Source of the DNA: Tetramitus jugosus
Lineage: Eukaryota; Heterolobosea; Eutetramitea; Acrasida; Vahlkampfiidae
Assembly (NCBI GenBank): GCA_937625935.1
Contig: OW569392.1
Location: forward strand, 1 to 64,000
Direction of reading: 5' to 3'
Length of the DNA: 64,000 bases
Shown here: positions 20,143 to 32,200 of the stretch, piece after piece
Numbering within the stretch: position 1 is the first letter of the stretch
Layout: every line of letters begins with the position of its first letter
The notes under the pieces: model-generated
What the model saw: only the letters and a program-made list of their open reading frames with translations
The model's database searches: none
Told to the model about the DNA's origin: nothing
Made by a program: the position numbers and the translations under genes

Positions 20143-20370
20143 TCACACGAGATGCGGATGACAGCTGTCAGTGTCCTTGAATGAAGGAATTGTTCTCCAC
20201 AGCTTGGTGTTTTCCCCAAGTGGGGAATCTCTTTTCTTCATTCTTCGTCCCCATTCACCTTTGACCACTCCTTCAAAGTTCTCTGGGAATGTTTGGATCA
20301 AAAGTTTAGCAAGATCTGATGGGAGAGGGATGACAATGAGACAATGAATCGGAAGCATTCTCTGACTCAC
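20143..20370 (-). CDS. Possible upstream exon or small unidentified frame
   Basis: This is an ATG-started minus frame of 75 codons with phrases such as LPSDLAKLLIQTFPENFEG. Using a GTGTGATAC donor near 20151 it would join in phase to the LamG-like frame across about 70 bp. The peptide lacks a signal sequence and resembles no domain I recognise, so it may be a separate relic. Confidence 0.25.
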   Translation of the reverse strand: MSQRMLPIHCLIVIPLPSDLAKLLIQTFPENFEGVVKGEWGRRMKKRDSPLGENTKLWRTIPSFKDTDSCHPHLV

Positions 20371-20596
20371 TTCTCTTGGCTAACAAAAGATTTGGGATAA
20401 ACCCATAATTCACCAATTTTATGGAGTTTTCTCTCAAATTTGTTGCCGAACACTATGGCTGACTTAATTTCGAGCGTTGCACTGTAATATTTTCGCCACA
20501 CAAAAATTTTGGATTGCGCATCAACACGGCAAGGTTTTTTGGTGTTAAAACCGACGATTCTGTGCGTAGTAACTCAAAAAAAAGAGATGACAATGA

Positions 20597-21309
20597 ATGA
20601 CCACCAGCGTTACCGTTGGTCAGCAATCAACAAACAAACAAAGCATGCCACGTGTGAGACAAGCACCAGCTTATTTGGCTGATTATGAGTTATCAATGGA
20701 CTTCAGAAGACGTGAACACAGAAGTGGTACAGTGTCTGAAGGAAGAGTGCATACGTCAATGCCCATGAAGGAAGACTGAGCAAATCGAGGAAGGCAATGA
20801 TCCAGGACAATGTGTTGCAGGCAATTAGAAAGCGTATGACTGCAAAGAAACCAATTAGAGAGTTTAAACGGTTTAGCACGGTTAATTGTCTGGAGCGATC
20901 AGAGTACAATACAGTTGTAAGAGGTACATTGGAGTATTCGTTTGGAAAACAGAAGCCTAGAAATATTGATCAGAACTCCATCCGTGCCATCATGTCTCAG
21001 AAAAAGTTTAAGGATGTATTTGGAGATGAAGCGACAAGATCCATTGCGAGAACTGGCACGAAGTGCTCTTTAACATATCCAGTGATCCTGATGTATAACC
21101 ACAAGGAAAAGTCAATGTATGTTCAAATGAAATATGAGACAAGAGACCGCAATGGAAAGGAAATTGATCAGTATGTGATTGGATCTGCTGAGGAAAAGAG
21201 GGCTATAGCTGCGATGCTAAAGGGCAATACAACACCAGTTGTTCCTGTACTCGTCGATTGTCTAGTGAGTAGAAGAATATCAGATCAGTATGAATATATG
21301 CCTGTATAA
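20597..21309 (+). CDS. Small unidentified basic protein, probably two exons
   Basis: ATG at 20597 opens a 60-codon frame containing PAYLADYELSMDFRRREHR. A second frame from 20794 runs to 21309 (MIQDNVLQAIRKRMTAKK...). A GT at 20732 and an AG at 20792-20793 would remove 62 bp and join the two frames in phase at codon boundaries, giving about 216 residues. The size fits the confirmed 59-bp intron at 60724, but the donor GTGTCT is not the canonical GTAAGT. The protein is Lys/Arg-rich with a beta-rich second half (LTYPVILMYNHKEKSMYVQM). No family is recognised. Confidence 0.45.
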
Positions 21310-21906
21310 TAGACATTACGTTTAACTGGATCATTTCATTAAACTGATTCGATTAGATCTATACTTATGAAAATACCAGTGCACTCCAAATACTTTCCAA
21401 CTACTCTACTATGTGGTTATTGTTGTTATCTGGGTTCGCCTTGGTCCAGATCGCTTCATGCGCTTGGCAAATGGAGGTGACGGGAATTCGTCGTCTTTTT
21501 TTCGGTTTTAAAACCAACCCGTGATCTGATGTGGTTGGTATAGGGGATTTGATAGCACTCGTGGCAATCATCGCCTGTACCCAATATTGGTCCGCAAACC
21601 TCTTTTTGAAGCTATCCTTTGGCAGCTGTCAAGATTGACCATATTCAAGTAGAGGACAACATTCTCTGTCCAATAAATCATGGAAGTAGCATGGAAGGGC
21701 AAACTCATGAAACCGCACTTTTTGGCGCCAAAACTATCGCTAATCTCTCCAACAAAGAATTTGCAGCATCACATTACAGCTCGGAGGATTGGTTAAGAGA
21801 GGTACGGAATTTGACACACAAGTTCTCTTCAAGAAGAAGATGTTGATGACCCACCTACGGCATCGAATTGGCACAAGAACAAGAAGCCAACAAACAACAC
21901 TACACC
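21310..21906. other. Intergenic region with a short unassigned frame
   Basis: An open + frame of about 50 codons from ATG 21691 ends at 21846. It does not join in phase with the following gene by any GT-AG pair I tried. Nothing else is recognised. Confidence 0.4.
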
Positions 21907-24900
21907 ATGCATCAAGATAGGTTTATTGTAACAGGAGATGTCGAAGCACCTCGGCATTATCTTCCTCAAGACATTGGCACAGAAGTTGCTCATCAAATGA
22001 TTGGCAAGGCAGAGAAGAAAGTACCATTCTTTGTGATTGATGGCAGTGGAAGAGATGGTGAAGATGGAAGGCAAGGGAGGCAAGGCAGAAGAGGTGAAAA
22101 TGGAGCTGATGGAGCAAATGGTCCAAATGGCTCTCGTCCTGGAGACGATGGAAAAAATGGCAAGGACGGCAAGGATGGCCAACATGGTGGAAGAGGATCA
22201 GATGGCAAGAATGGTAGAGAAGGTGGCAATGCCATCAGAAACATGTATTTGAATTTGTCCATGAACTCTCCTCAACAATTGTCCTTCACTGGAAGTTACA
22301 ATGGAACAATGGAAACGAGTTATATGAGGCCAGATAGTTGCATTTTGTTGAATGCAAAGGGAGGTAAAGGAGGAAATGGGGGACATGGAGGAGATGGTGG
22401 AGATGGTGGAAGAGGAGGTAGTGGTGGTAGTGGTGGATGGGGAAAGAGAGGACCGAATGGAAGAAGACCTGGAGAGGATGGTGGAGACGGTGGAAATGGT
22501 GGAGACGGAGGTGACGGTGGAAATGGAGGTAATGGAGGTGACGGTGGTAATGGTGGTGATGGAGGTAATGGTGGTCAAGGAGGAAGAATCATTGTTGAGA
22601 CGACACAACCCGAATTGTTGATGTTTACAGAGTGTGACATTCGCGGAGGGAGAGCAGGTGCGAGAGGTGATAGTGGCGGAGGAGGGTGTTCAGGATTTTC
22701 TGGCTCTGGTGGAAGCAGTGGAAGTGGAGGCAGTGGAGGCAGTGCTGGACCATACAAATCTGAAATCCCGAGTGGTTCGAGTGGAAGATCCGGTAGCAGT
22801 GGAAGCAGTGGAAACTCTGGTAAAACAGGAAGTAGTGGATATCATGGAGAATGTGGTCGCGGTGGTGTTCCAGGTGAGGATGGATCTATTTGGTATGTGA
22901 TCCTTGATCCAGTCACAATGCAACCTCTGGAACAATCTTGTTCAAAGTTCAACTGCTCTGTTTCTTCATACATGGTCAAAGGAGTGATAGACGACAACGT
23001 GTTTGAACCTGGAGAAAGAATTGTGATCAATGCAGTGGAAGTGATAAACAATGGCGGAATGACTCTTCCAGCTGGAGCATTGCTTCAATTCAACTCGACT
23101 GAAACCTTCATTTCAGAAAATATTGGTTATTATCTGCCAGCCATCAGACCAAATGAAACGATTGTTGTTCCAGCAAGTTTCTTTGGCGCTCTTCTGGATG
23201 TTCCAGAAGCCACACATGCTCGCCAACTTCATGAAACAGCCAAAGTCATTTCAACAAGCCAACTTGTGGGTTGCAACTTTGTGGACAGCACGATTGAAAC
23301 AACTCTGAATGTTCAATATCCCATTCAAATTTCAGTCATGAATGGAAATGAACAGATGATCCATGGACAGCGATCGATATTTCAAGTTCAGATCAAAAAC
23401 ATCTCTAGTCTTCCTTATGGTAACAAGTCTAGAAATGGAGATGTATCATGGAAAATCAATACAGACAGAAGATTAATTGTCACTGGATCAAAAAAAGTTG
23501 GTCCAATCAAAGGAAAGCTTAACATGCTCGCACCTGGTGAATCATTTATTTACAACATGGAAGTGACCGTGGATCCAAATGTTGAATTATTTGAAGCATT
23601 GCCATGGAGTGTTGAACTCCTCTTCAGAAACAAGCGTATTGAAATTGCTGAAAAGAGTACCAGAATTACGCCAAGCTATGTTCCAGTTGATTCTTCGAAT
23701 CAATATTTGTTTGATGTGTTATTTGTTTCAAACAAACACATTGCCAAACAAGAAGCCAGACTTTACATGAGAATATTCGAGGGATTGGGACTTAGAACCA
23801 ATTTTTGGGACTGTGAGCAATACAATGGCTTCAGCATTGATCAGTCCACAGGTTATGTTCATCCAGTGTCTTGGAAGAATGCATTTAATGGTAAACTCAT
23901 TGTAATGCCTCTTTCCCGTCCTGATGAATTGATGCAACTGCTGACACCGAATGATTTCATGAGTTTTTTCATTGGAGAGAACTTTGAATCACCGTCTTTA
24001 CTTGACAGCGGTCTTGTCGTGATTGGAGCCGAAGCATCCCTATTTCTCCCACAGTTGTATGAATCTATACCAAAGAAGCAAATTGACCCCCACTACTTGT
24101 CCAGGGACTTATTGTTGAGCTCACCGTCTCCTGCGTCATTTGCGAAAATAATAGATTTGTATATTACCCAGAAGGCGAAGCAAGATACTGCAGCTATTTT
24201 CTCTCTGGCTGACTTCAATTACAATCCTGTGTTGTTGGAAAGCCTATTCATACCAAGATGGCAACTTGGAACTGCCACCATTAAGGAAATTCCAGTTGAT
24301 TGCACCCACAAGTTTTTTAACGTTCCCAAACACGATTCTCATGATGTGTTTTTATCAATGGATAATTTCAATGCACATGAGATGAACCAATTCCCACTAA
24401 TATCCAGGTTTGGAGCCGCATTATATGCTGTGATTTGCTCACTGAGCATTCCCGCCAAACTTAAGCTCATTCATTCTGGAGGAGGGGCTGCAAAGACGGA
24501 GAACTGGACTTTCACTGGTATCAACAGGGAAGTCTTCTCCGTTTCAGATCTTGTTGCTTATGCACTTTACAAGGATCTTCAAATTCAACTGTTTCATGGA
24601 TTTATCAAGAGACAGACTCGAATTGAAACGCTCATCTCCCAACTGAGTTCCAATCCTGAATATTTGACTCCCGAAATGGCCACCATTGTGATCAATGTGC
24701 TTTATCGACTGAAAAAGGATACCCGAGTTGAATCGGTCAACATCTTCAGCAACATGTTTCATGCAGTGCAACACTTTAAAAAAAAGAGGAGCACACTGGA
24801 GGATCTATTCTCGCAATCTTTGGGAGTGTCCATGGTGCAAAGTATTGTCGAGAAGGCCAAAGAAGAAGCTGAAAAATCTGTCAGTGAATTTACGAATTAT

Positions 24901-25059
24901 GACTTGGAACGACCTCTTCTGTCCAATGACCAGAGAATGACAGAGATTCCGGTTCCTTTGTCTGGGCAAATCTGGAATTTATGTGACAGCATCAACTTAT
25001 TTTCATGTCTAAGAGCAGAGGAAGAAGACAATATTCAAAGTTATATCGAACTTGAGTAG
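21907..25059 (+). CDS. Collagen-like, glycine-rich large protein, 1050 aa
   Basis: The first in-frame ATG is 21907; the upstream part opens at a TTG. After about 40 residues come some 25 Gly-X-Y triplets typical of a collagen-like helix (GEDGRQGRQGRRGENG...), a short strand-rich spacer, then a long Gly-Gly-X region rich in Asp, Asn, Ser and Arg to about residue 330. The remaining 700 residues are an ordinary folded region containing LFDVLFVSNKHIAKQEARLY. In other protist and fungal proteins a similar Gly-rich plus large C-terminal layout is annotated DUF7932-like, but I cannot confirm that here. No signal peptide or transmembrane segment is visible, so the protein may be cytosolic despite the collagen-like stretch. 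Confidence 0.75.
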   Translation: MHQDRFIVTGDVEAPRHYLPQDIGTEVAHQMIGKAEKKVPFFVIDGSGRDGEDGRQGRQGRRGENGADGANGPNGSRPGDDGKNGKDGKDGQHGGRGSDGKNGREGGNAIRNMYLNLSMNSPQQLSFTGSYNGTMETSYMRPDSCILLNAKGGKGGNGGHGGDGGDGGRGGSGGSGGWGKRGPNGRRPGEDGGDGGNGGDGGDGGNGGNGGDGGNGGDGGNGGQGGRIIVETTQPELLMFTECDIRGGRAGARGDSGGGGCSGFSGSGGSSGSGGSGGSAGPYKSEIPSGSSGRSGSSGSSGNSGKTGSSGYHGECGRGGVPGEDGSIWYVILDPVTMQPLEQSCSKFNCSVSSYMVKGVIDDNVFEPGERIVINAVEVINNGGMTLPAGALLQFNSTETFISENIGYYLPAIRPNETIVVPASFFGALLDVPEATHARQLHETAKVISTSQLVGCNFVDSTIETTLNVQYPIQISVMNGNEQMIHGQRSIFQVQIKNISSLPYGNKSRNGDVSWKINTDRRLIVTGSKKVGPIKGKLNMLAPGESFIYNMEVTVDPNVELFEALPWSVELLFRNKRIEIAEKSTRITPSYVPVDSSNQYLFDVLFVSNKHIAKQEARLYMRIFEGLGLRTNFWDCEQYNGFSIDQSTGYVHPVSWKNAFNGKLIVMPLSRPDELMQLLTPNDFMSFFIGENFESPSLLDSGLVVIGAEASLFLPQLYESIPKKQIDPHYLSRDLLLSSPSPASFAKIIDLYITQKAKQDTAAIFSLADFNYNPVLLESLFIPRWQLGTATIKEIPVDCTHKFFNVPKHDSHDVFLSMDNFNAHEMNQFPLISRFGAALYAVICSLSIPAKLKLIHSGGGAAKTENWTFTGINREVFSVSDLVAYALYKDLQIQLFHGFIKRQTRIETLISQLSSNPEYLTPEMATIVINVLYRLKKDTRVESVNIFSNMFHAVQHFKKKRSTLEDLFSQSLGVSMVQSIVEKAKEEAEKSVSEFTNYDLERPLLSNDQRMTEIPVPLSGQIWNLCDSINLFSCLRAEEEDNIQSYIELE

Positions 25060-25507
25060 AGTCAAGCAAGTGCGCACCACGAGAGCTTCATGTGATTGAT
25101 AATCATGTTTTATGAATGAGTAATAGTATCTTTAGCAAACAGGAAACAACATACTCTAGCAAAGAACAAGGTGTCGGGTTTATGTTCAGGGACTATTGTC
25201 GTTGCACAGAGGAGCACCAGAACATTAGTCATTTCTTGGTTCTCAACAGTTTTTTTTGGACAGTCTTTTGTAAATCTTGGAAAACAAGACTCCCGTACAT
25301 GAATTTTCAAACTGTGCAGAGCGGTTCGGACAAATCTATTCTTCTTTTATGTTGTAACAATATAAAAGGCAAGTAGGGCTTGACGGAGTTTTTGACATTT
25401 TTTTTTTTTGATTTGAACGTTGACACAAAAGGCCTTTGTGGTGTGAAAGATGCAATCACACTCAACATTCGCATCAACACTGTGCAGTTCCCTAACGACA
25501 ATTCGTC

Positions 25508-26335
25508 ATGAAGATTTTTTCGACACATCCAAGACAACTAACCTTCCTATGGTTCCTTATCATCAACCTCATTGTGTTCTCTTTGCTGACATTTGTCTTG
25601 TTTCGTCACCCCAAGACGTCACATTCAGAAAATAAGGCGTTGTCCTTCCCCATTAAAACCTGTTCTCCACTAAAGCAATACATTGGTCGAAAAGAATATG
25701 GCGGTTGGATGGTGTGCCCCTTGGGATTAAACTCCGAATCGATCGTCTACAGTTTTGGTGTAGGAGAAAATGTGGAGTATGACCAGGAGATGATTCAAAG
25801 ATTTGGTCTCAAGAAGTTGTATGCGTTTGACCCAACTCCCAAAGCGATCGACTATGTCAAGAGATCAAAGGAACAGAGAAAGCTAAGTGGAAGATTTGAG
25901 CTCTATCCAATTGCTCTGACCAGTGATCCTCAACAAACCAGTACTCAATTCTTCCTGCCCAAGAACAAGGATCATGTGAGTGGAACGGCAATCAAGGGAG
26001 TGAGTCATGTAGAAGAGACGGAACCAGTGACTGTACAGACGATGGACCTGCTCAGAATCATGAAGATGTTGGGTCATGACCACATTGATTTGCTAAAGTT
26101 GGATGTAGAGGGCTCAGAGTTTGAAATTTTTGAGAGTTTTTTGTCAGATCCATCAGAGTTCCAGTACTGTAATCAAATTTTGGTCGAGCAGCATGCACGG
26201 TTCTTTGCATCAGAGCCCACAAAGGAAAAAGAGATTATTGATCGAATGGTTGAGTTGTTCCGCAAGAATGGTTTTGAAGTTTTGCACATTGAAAACGGAC
26301 AAGAGTATTCTTTTGTGAGACAAGTTCGTAACTAA
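25508..26335 (+). CDS. Membrane-anchored FkbM/METTL24-like methyltransferase, 275 aa
   Basis: ATG at 25508 is followed by a short cytosolic stretch and a signal anchor at residues 12-33 (LTFLWFLIINLIVFSLLTFVLF). The lumenal part has VYSFGVGENVEYDQEM, the SAM-binding loop expected of class I methyltransferases, then LYAFDPTPKAI with an acidic ribose contact. HIDLLKLDVEGSEFEIFESF is the hallmark of the FkbM/Methyltransf_21 family. Members methylate sugars or small molecules; this one is likely a type II Golgi or ER protein. The frame is complete and uninterrupted. Confidence 0.8.
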   Translation: MKIFSTHPRQLTFLWFLIINLIVFSLLTFVLFRHPKTSHSENKALSFPIKTCSPLKQYIGRKEYGGWMVCPLGLNSESIVYSFGVGENVEYDQEMIQRFGLKKLYAFDPTPKAIDYVKRSKEQRKLSGRFELYPIALTSDPQQTSTQFFLPKNKDHVSGTAIKGVSHVEETEPVTVQTMDLLRIMKMLGHDHIDLLKLDVEGSEFEIFESFLSDPSEFQYCNQILVEQHARFFASEPTKEKEIIDRMVELFRKNGFEVLHIENGQEYSFVRQVRN

Positions 26336-26706
26336 AGAATTTTTCATGTTTATTGTTTTGGCGAATTACAAAAGCTTGTTGAAAATGATTGATTGGCCTG
26401 CCCTACTTGTTTTGTCCACGCTTCATGCAGGTCTTCCACATTATTGATACTTCAATTGGAGTTTCCGACATTGCGGATCACAACGTTTGGTAGGAGAGAT
26501 TGGTGTAGAACTGCTTTGATTCAAAAAATCATTGCGACAATGTCTTGCATAAGTTAAAGTATTCTGTAAAATGGTTACAGTTTCATTCCTATTCGGGACT
26601 TTGGTTCTCAAACCTATCTTCACCTAAAAAGTCGACAAAAAACTTCTTAATCCATCCAAGAAAACCTGACGTTCAGAAAAACAAAAACGAATCCCTCGCC
26701 GCACAC
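26336..26706. other. Intergenic region
   Basis: No gene or repeat is recognised. The following F-box gene has its first plausible ATG at 26707. Confidence 0.5.
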
Positions 26707-28432
26707 ATGGACACCACAAGTGAACCCAACTCCAAGAGAAGAAAAGTGAATCCATGCACTGAATCATCAGACAAGAGTGAAACCATTGCAATCCAGAGTC
26801 AACTCCACGGAGGACACTTTGATTCAGTCACAACATATTTCAATTCGTCAACATCATTGACCTCCACAGAGTGAATTTGGTGAATGGATTGTGGTATGAA
26901 GTGTTCACAAGTGATCTCATCTGGATTCACTTGTTCCAATCAACATTCAAGTTATCTTCCAAACATGAAACTCCTGTAGTTGATGTTCCAGGAAACAAGT
27001 CTTGCCATTTTACAACAGAAGTGAGACCACGAGATCAATTGATACATCATCCCATGCTCGAGGATTGGAAAGTTAATTTGAAGAATCAGATCGTTTTTGA
27101 ACAGTTTTTGCAACACGCTGACATTATTTATTCTTCTGTCTCAATCTCCAAAGCAGTACTTGCATATGTGGAATCTCACCTTGCATTCTCACTCTCCGCT
27201 GAAGAAACACTACTCTATCTTGGTGACGACCACGGCCAAGGTCACGTACAAAATATTGGATATGATCCATTAGAAGTGGAGGAGCTTGGAAAGAAGGTTG
27301 TGTTTGGACAATTCAAACACAAATGTGTAGAGATATTTGGAGGCACGGAAGTGCCCGCTACGAGGATGCTATTTTGGCCAATTTTTCTTTTGTGAACACA
27401 ACAACTTGGAACATGGTTTCTATCAGGGTTAAGACATACCTTACCTATGATGGCTATGATGAGGGGGAAAAACTAGACAGCCAAGTTTTTAAAATTGAAG
27501 CACTGCTGAATCATTGGAATGAAAGAGTGGAATCACCTGTTGAATTAATGTCATTCAATCGTAATGATGGTCATACTCTGTGTGTTAAGGCTTACGGTCA
27601 TCGAGTGCCCATAAAGATGGACAAGGAGGCAACATCAAGAGTAGCAACGTTTTTGGGCGTTTCTGATGTGAATAGCTTCATAACAGCTGTTCTTAAATGC
27701 TTATCCTTGGATACAAGTTTTGACGATATTCAAACAAGTGGCACGATAAAGGAAGTCGATGCATCAATCAAAGATATGAACTATTCCGAACTCCACTCCT
27801 ATGTTCGTTCTATTCATTTACGAAATCAACTGATTTATGATCTTAGAAAAGGAAAACAATTTTTTTTCAAACAGGATTCAGATTGTGTTTGGATGAATCC
27901 GAACAGTGCATCAACAGACGAACGATTTTTAGAAGTTATCGAGTTAGCACAAAAGGTATCAAGTATCAATGATAAAAGAGAGAATCTCGGATGTTCGCCA
28001 CTTATTAGTGAGTCCCAGGTTGATGGGGTCTATGTTGCTGATTCTATCTCTATTGAGATCAAAAGTCTGAATTCAACATCCGTGCATGACATCCGTTTTA
28101 CTTTCGGAATCGAAGGTTTGAAGGATGAGATTGAATTGAATGAATTCATGACTATTTGCTTTGATAAATCAAAGCTTTTCGAAGCCCATCAAGATCTCTT
28201 CGCACAAGTGGCATATGACGAAGAACTTACAAAACAAGCTATGAAAACTCTGGGGTGTCAGCACATGACACTTGTCGACTTTTGTGACTTTGTTTTTGCT
28301 TGCACCACTCGCGGAGCTTGGATTGGAAGAGACACCAGTGAAGAAACACCCAAGTATAGTTTCAGTCTGGAAGCTTTGAAAAAGTGGACTCGATCTGTAA
28401 CCCCAATGATCCATGACGATGATGAACGCTAA
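26707..28432 (+). pseudogene. F-box protein gene with two frame breaks
   Basis: Three + frames follow one another. The first, from ATG 26707, holds a nuclear-localisation-like SKRRKV and ends at 26874. The second, open from 26823 to 27395, starts with HNIFQFVNIIDLHRVNLV and WYEVFTSDLIWIHLF, a good F-box. The third, ending at 28432, continues from about 27330 (SARYEDAILANF...) for about 350 residues with no recognised domain. The changes of frame at about 26823-26874 and 27330-27395 cannot be explained by GT-AG introns I could find. Either the gene is decaying, or each break is a single-base indel in the assembly. Related in type to the F-box gene at 35674 but not a close copy. Confidence 0.6.
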
Positions 28433-29200
28433 TGAATCCTCCAATTGAACACAGGCTATGAAGTTTGCCTCATTTACACCCATGATATCTGCCTGTCTAA
28501 CTTCCGTTTTCGATTTTCAGCAGTAATCACAGCCCGCGAAGACAACAAAAACAGTGAACAAGATACTATCCATAGTTTCTTTCGTTGGAACTCACACACA
28601 AATGGACACAAGAGTCAAGGTTATCGTTTTGGATGGTGATTTTCATTGTGTTGCAAGGAGTGATTCAAGGAGACTTCCAAGAACCAGTGAGAAATGAAAC
28701 TGACAGTAAGTGCTATCAGTCTACACGAATCATCCAATCCACTTCATCTGATGAGGAAGAAGCGACCATCAGGTTCTAGAAGAGAAGTGATAAATGGATC
28801 TGGGATTACTCCAAACAAAAATCATCGAGGACAATGTAAAATTAGAATGTGTTCTGAGAAGAGACAGCAAAATTGGTAGGAGGTGACACTCTAACTGAGA
28901 ATGCAGTTCAATTGCTAGAGAAGCCAACCACTTTCCACTATCTGTCAATAGACACAGGAGTACAGACGATACATCCTGCCTTCCACATATCAAATTGCAA
29001 AATACCTTGGCTACTACGTTCGTCTTGGGCTGTCCGTTAGTTTGTTGTGGAGGCGAAGCTGTGGTGGGTTCACATTTTAGCTTGACTGCTTTTCACTTCC
29101 CTGCCTCTTCTTTAGCCAACTCCATCGATTCCTGCTTGTTGTGACAAGGAAGAAGGTATTGATACACATAACCTGAACTCAAGAGTTTATTCAAGAACAG
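28433..29200. other. Intergenic region with only short frames
   Basis: Overlapping + frames of about 60 codons at 28445-28879 do not form a recognisable protein and may be gene debris. No RNA gene or repeat is seen. Confidence 0.4.
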
Positions 29201-32200
29201 TCACTCTACCTGTAACTTTTCTCTTGACTTGTCGACCATTTTCTGAGCAACTACATCATAAGGATATTGGGCCAAGTAATTAGAGAAAATAGTGAGTGCT
29301 TGCTTATAATCCCTTCTTTCAAAACAATTGAAAGCCCTAGAGTACTCGAACCAAGTATCATTTTCTTTTGCGACATCCTGTGACAACTCCTGGGCCCATT
29401 CATCTGTGTTTCTGGCTTCTCCCAGTTCATAGATGGACAGATCATTCGATGTCTCTATAGGACGTAAGTAGAAGGAATCTTTCATGGTTTGATAAACATC
29501 GTGCGTCACCATAATTCTTGTACCCCAAGTCTCATTCAAATGACATGCAGTGTCGGATTCAGCTGCTGCTCGCCCAACCACTGTGAATATTTTGGTTGCT
29601 TCAGAGCCGATGTTTCCGTAGAATGATGGACCAGAACTCAATCCGATTTGAATGTCCAAAAGTGGTAAACCTTTCAATCTCCAAATCTCTTGCAAACCTA
29701 GAACAGCTCTCTGACAGCCAAGAGCAGTTCTTACTGCTCTGATTCGGTGGTCTGATTGAGCTATTAAGGTGTTCCAAGCGATGACGGCATGGGAGTGGGT
29801 GTGAGACACCAACTGAGCATTTGATTCTCTCACTTTGTCCTTAATTGCCGTTAAAAGACCATTCATGGAATCATAAACATCTGCACTCGAGTATGATTCC
29901 AAGATGTCTGCCAGGTCATCGAAATTTACCGTCATTACGGACACTGTTCCACTGACCAAACCAGAAGTGAGTGCATTAGTCACCAAGCCTTTTGAGTGAT
30001 AATTTGCTTGGGAAGAAGAGATACGGGTATCAGAACAACTGTCGGATATGGTGTTCAGCTCAACTTCTCCTTTCTTAAGGGATGAATCCTTGGTTGAACT
30101 CTTCTTGATCGAAGCAGAAAGAGTTTCTCGTTTAAGAATCTCCTTGTGAGCTACCTCTGTTTCGATCACAGCTAAAATGTGTTCTGGAATAAATTGTCTA
30201 AACTGCTTCAATCTGGTAGACATTGAACTGAATGAATTCTGCAGACTTCTTATCTCTGAAAAGAATGAACGATCTCGGGCTAACTTTCTCTCCACTTCAT
30301 CCAATTGAAGTAATTTGATAGTCTCAGCCAGTGCTGACAACCTCTTCAATGGAGCCATAAAACAGAAAGACGCCACAAGAGATACTACAACTCCCAGGAT
30401 TAGCAATACAAATGTGAGGCCAACCAGGATTCCAACATCAATTTTGAAATCTCTAAAGAAGAGATCTCTCGGTAGAGCTTGCAATATGAGCCAATCCAAA
30501 CCGTACTGATCTTTTAGCTCCCCAATGTTCAGTAGATAATATCTTTGTTGATACTCAAACATTCCATAAGCTGTTGATCCCATCTTCTCCAGTTGGTGAC
30601 CGTATTTAGACCTGGAATAGCTCAACATTTTCTTAATGAGTTCATTTTCACCAGTATTTCCATCCAACCTCTTAATGGTCGAACCATCATTGGTGTAAAC
30701 CAAAAACTTAGGATCACTCGTGCTAATTAAGTGACCGGTTGAACGCTCAATAATAACAATTTCGCTCGACCATTCAATTGATTTCTGTTTCAAGAACAGT
30801 GAGATAGCTTCTGTTGATATATCGCTACCCAAAAACAATTGCATTTGATTTGTAGTTGGATCTCTAACTGAAGTCATGAAGGAAATAAAGAGAGAACCTG
30901 GAAATGATAATTGTGCATAGGAGGGAGTCCAAGCAGGAGCAAGCGAATCATTTGCCACTTGGTAAAACAATCCAAATTTGTCAAACTCTGATGCAGTGCT
31001 ATAGGAAACTGTGCTTGAATTCAGGATTTCCCTCAGATCTTGATCCCAGAGAGATGGAACGAAATGGCGCTCAAATAACGATTGATTAGCATACAGTGTG
31101 TATATATCAACAGGAGCATGATAAGGTGCAATAATTCCAACTTGATCTCCCGTATGAGAACCAACAAAAACATCAATCGTGATGTCCGATTGATTGTATG
31201 TTGCTCGGAGCAGACCGAAACCAAATTCTTGAGCATTACGAAGAGAACCAGTTGGGTCAATTACCCTTGTTTGGAAGGCAGAAATAGCTGAGAGACATAA
31301 AGTAGTATGCTGTGAGACTTGACTACTTAGATATTGGAAAACCTCTCGAAAGGATTCAGCTCTTTCTCTCTTGGTTTCTTCTTTGAGAGTTTTTCCATAA
31401 AATCCCAGAGATATCCCAGTCATGCTTATGATACAAATAATGGAGATCAAAGAAAATAAGAGTACTAGCGTAGTGGTCATACTACTTAGAAAAGTAAAAC
31501 AGTTACTCTTTTCTGATTCCTCGTCATGTCTATTGACTGGTTTCAGAGAAGCACCAGCCTTTGAGAGTGTGTTGATCATATCCTTATCAGACAGATTAAC
31601 TACTGTTTGAAGAGCAGTCATTCCACTTGAGTCCCCTTCATTCAACTCAACTTCAACACACTCTACTAAAAATCTTACAAGTTCCTTTCTGCAGTTTTTC
31701 ACTGCAAGGAGCAGTGGTGTATCTCCCATCTTGTCCATGGTGTTCAATAGTGCTTCAATCTGTCTCTGGCTGAAATCTCGAAGGTTCATGCACCTGAAGA
31801 GCAACAACACATTATCAATGTGTCCATCGGCTCCACATTTGTGCCAAATGTTCTTGCCAGAGGTGTTAGTGTTACAGAGAATGCGATCCAAACCCCTTTG
31901 AGAAAATTGAACTGCCAGGTATTGAACAATTTCAAAATGAGGCAGAGCGTTGTACAGTACATTCTCTTCATCATTATTCTTTCTCAGAGGAGAAGCATTC
32001 AACTTTTCAACCAGAAATTTCACTGCAGTCAAATCACCTTCCTCGGCCATCACGTGCAAGATTGTGTTGCCTTTGGATAACCTCAGATGGACATCAGGTC
32101 TAAAAGAACTCATCAACTCTGCTAGAGCATAATGCTTGTGTTTGAGTGCAATGAGCAGAGGAAACTTGGAATAGGAGTCTTTTGCATTGATGTTTGCACC

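Noticed and set aside
21993-22935. Overlapping frames rich in Pro, Ser-Thr or Glu-Val across the Gly-rich gene
   Set aside because: They are alternate readings of the GGN-rich repeat of the collagen-like gene and not separate genes.
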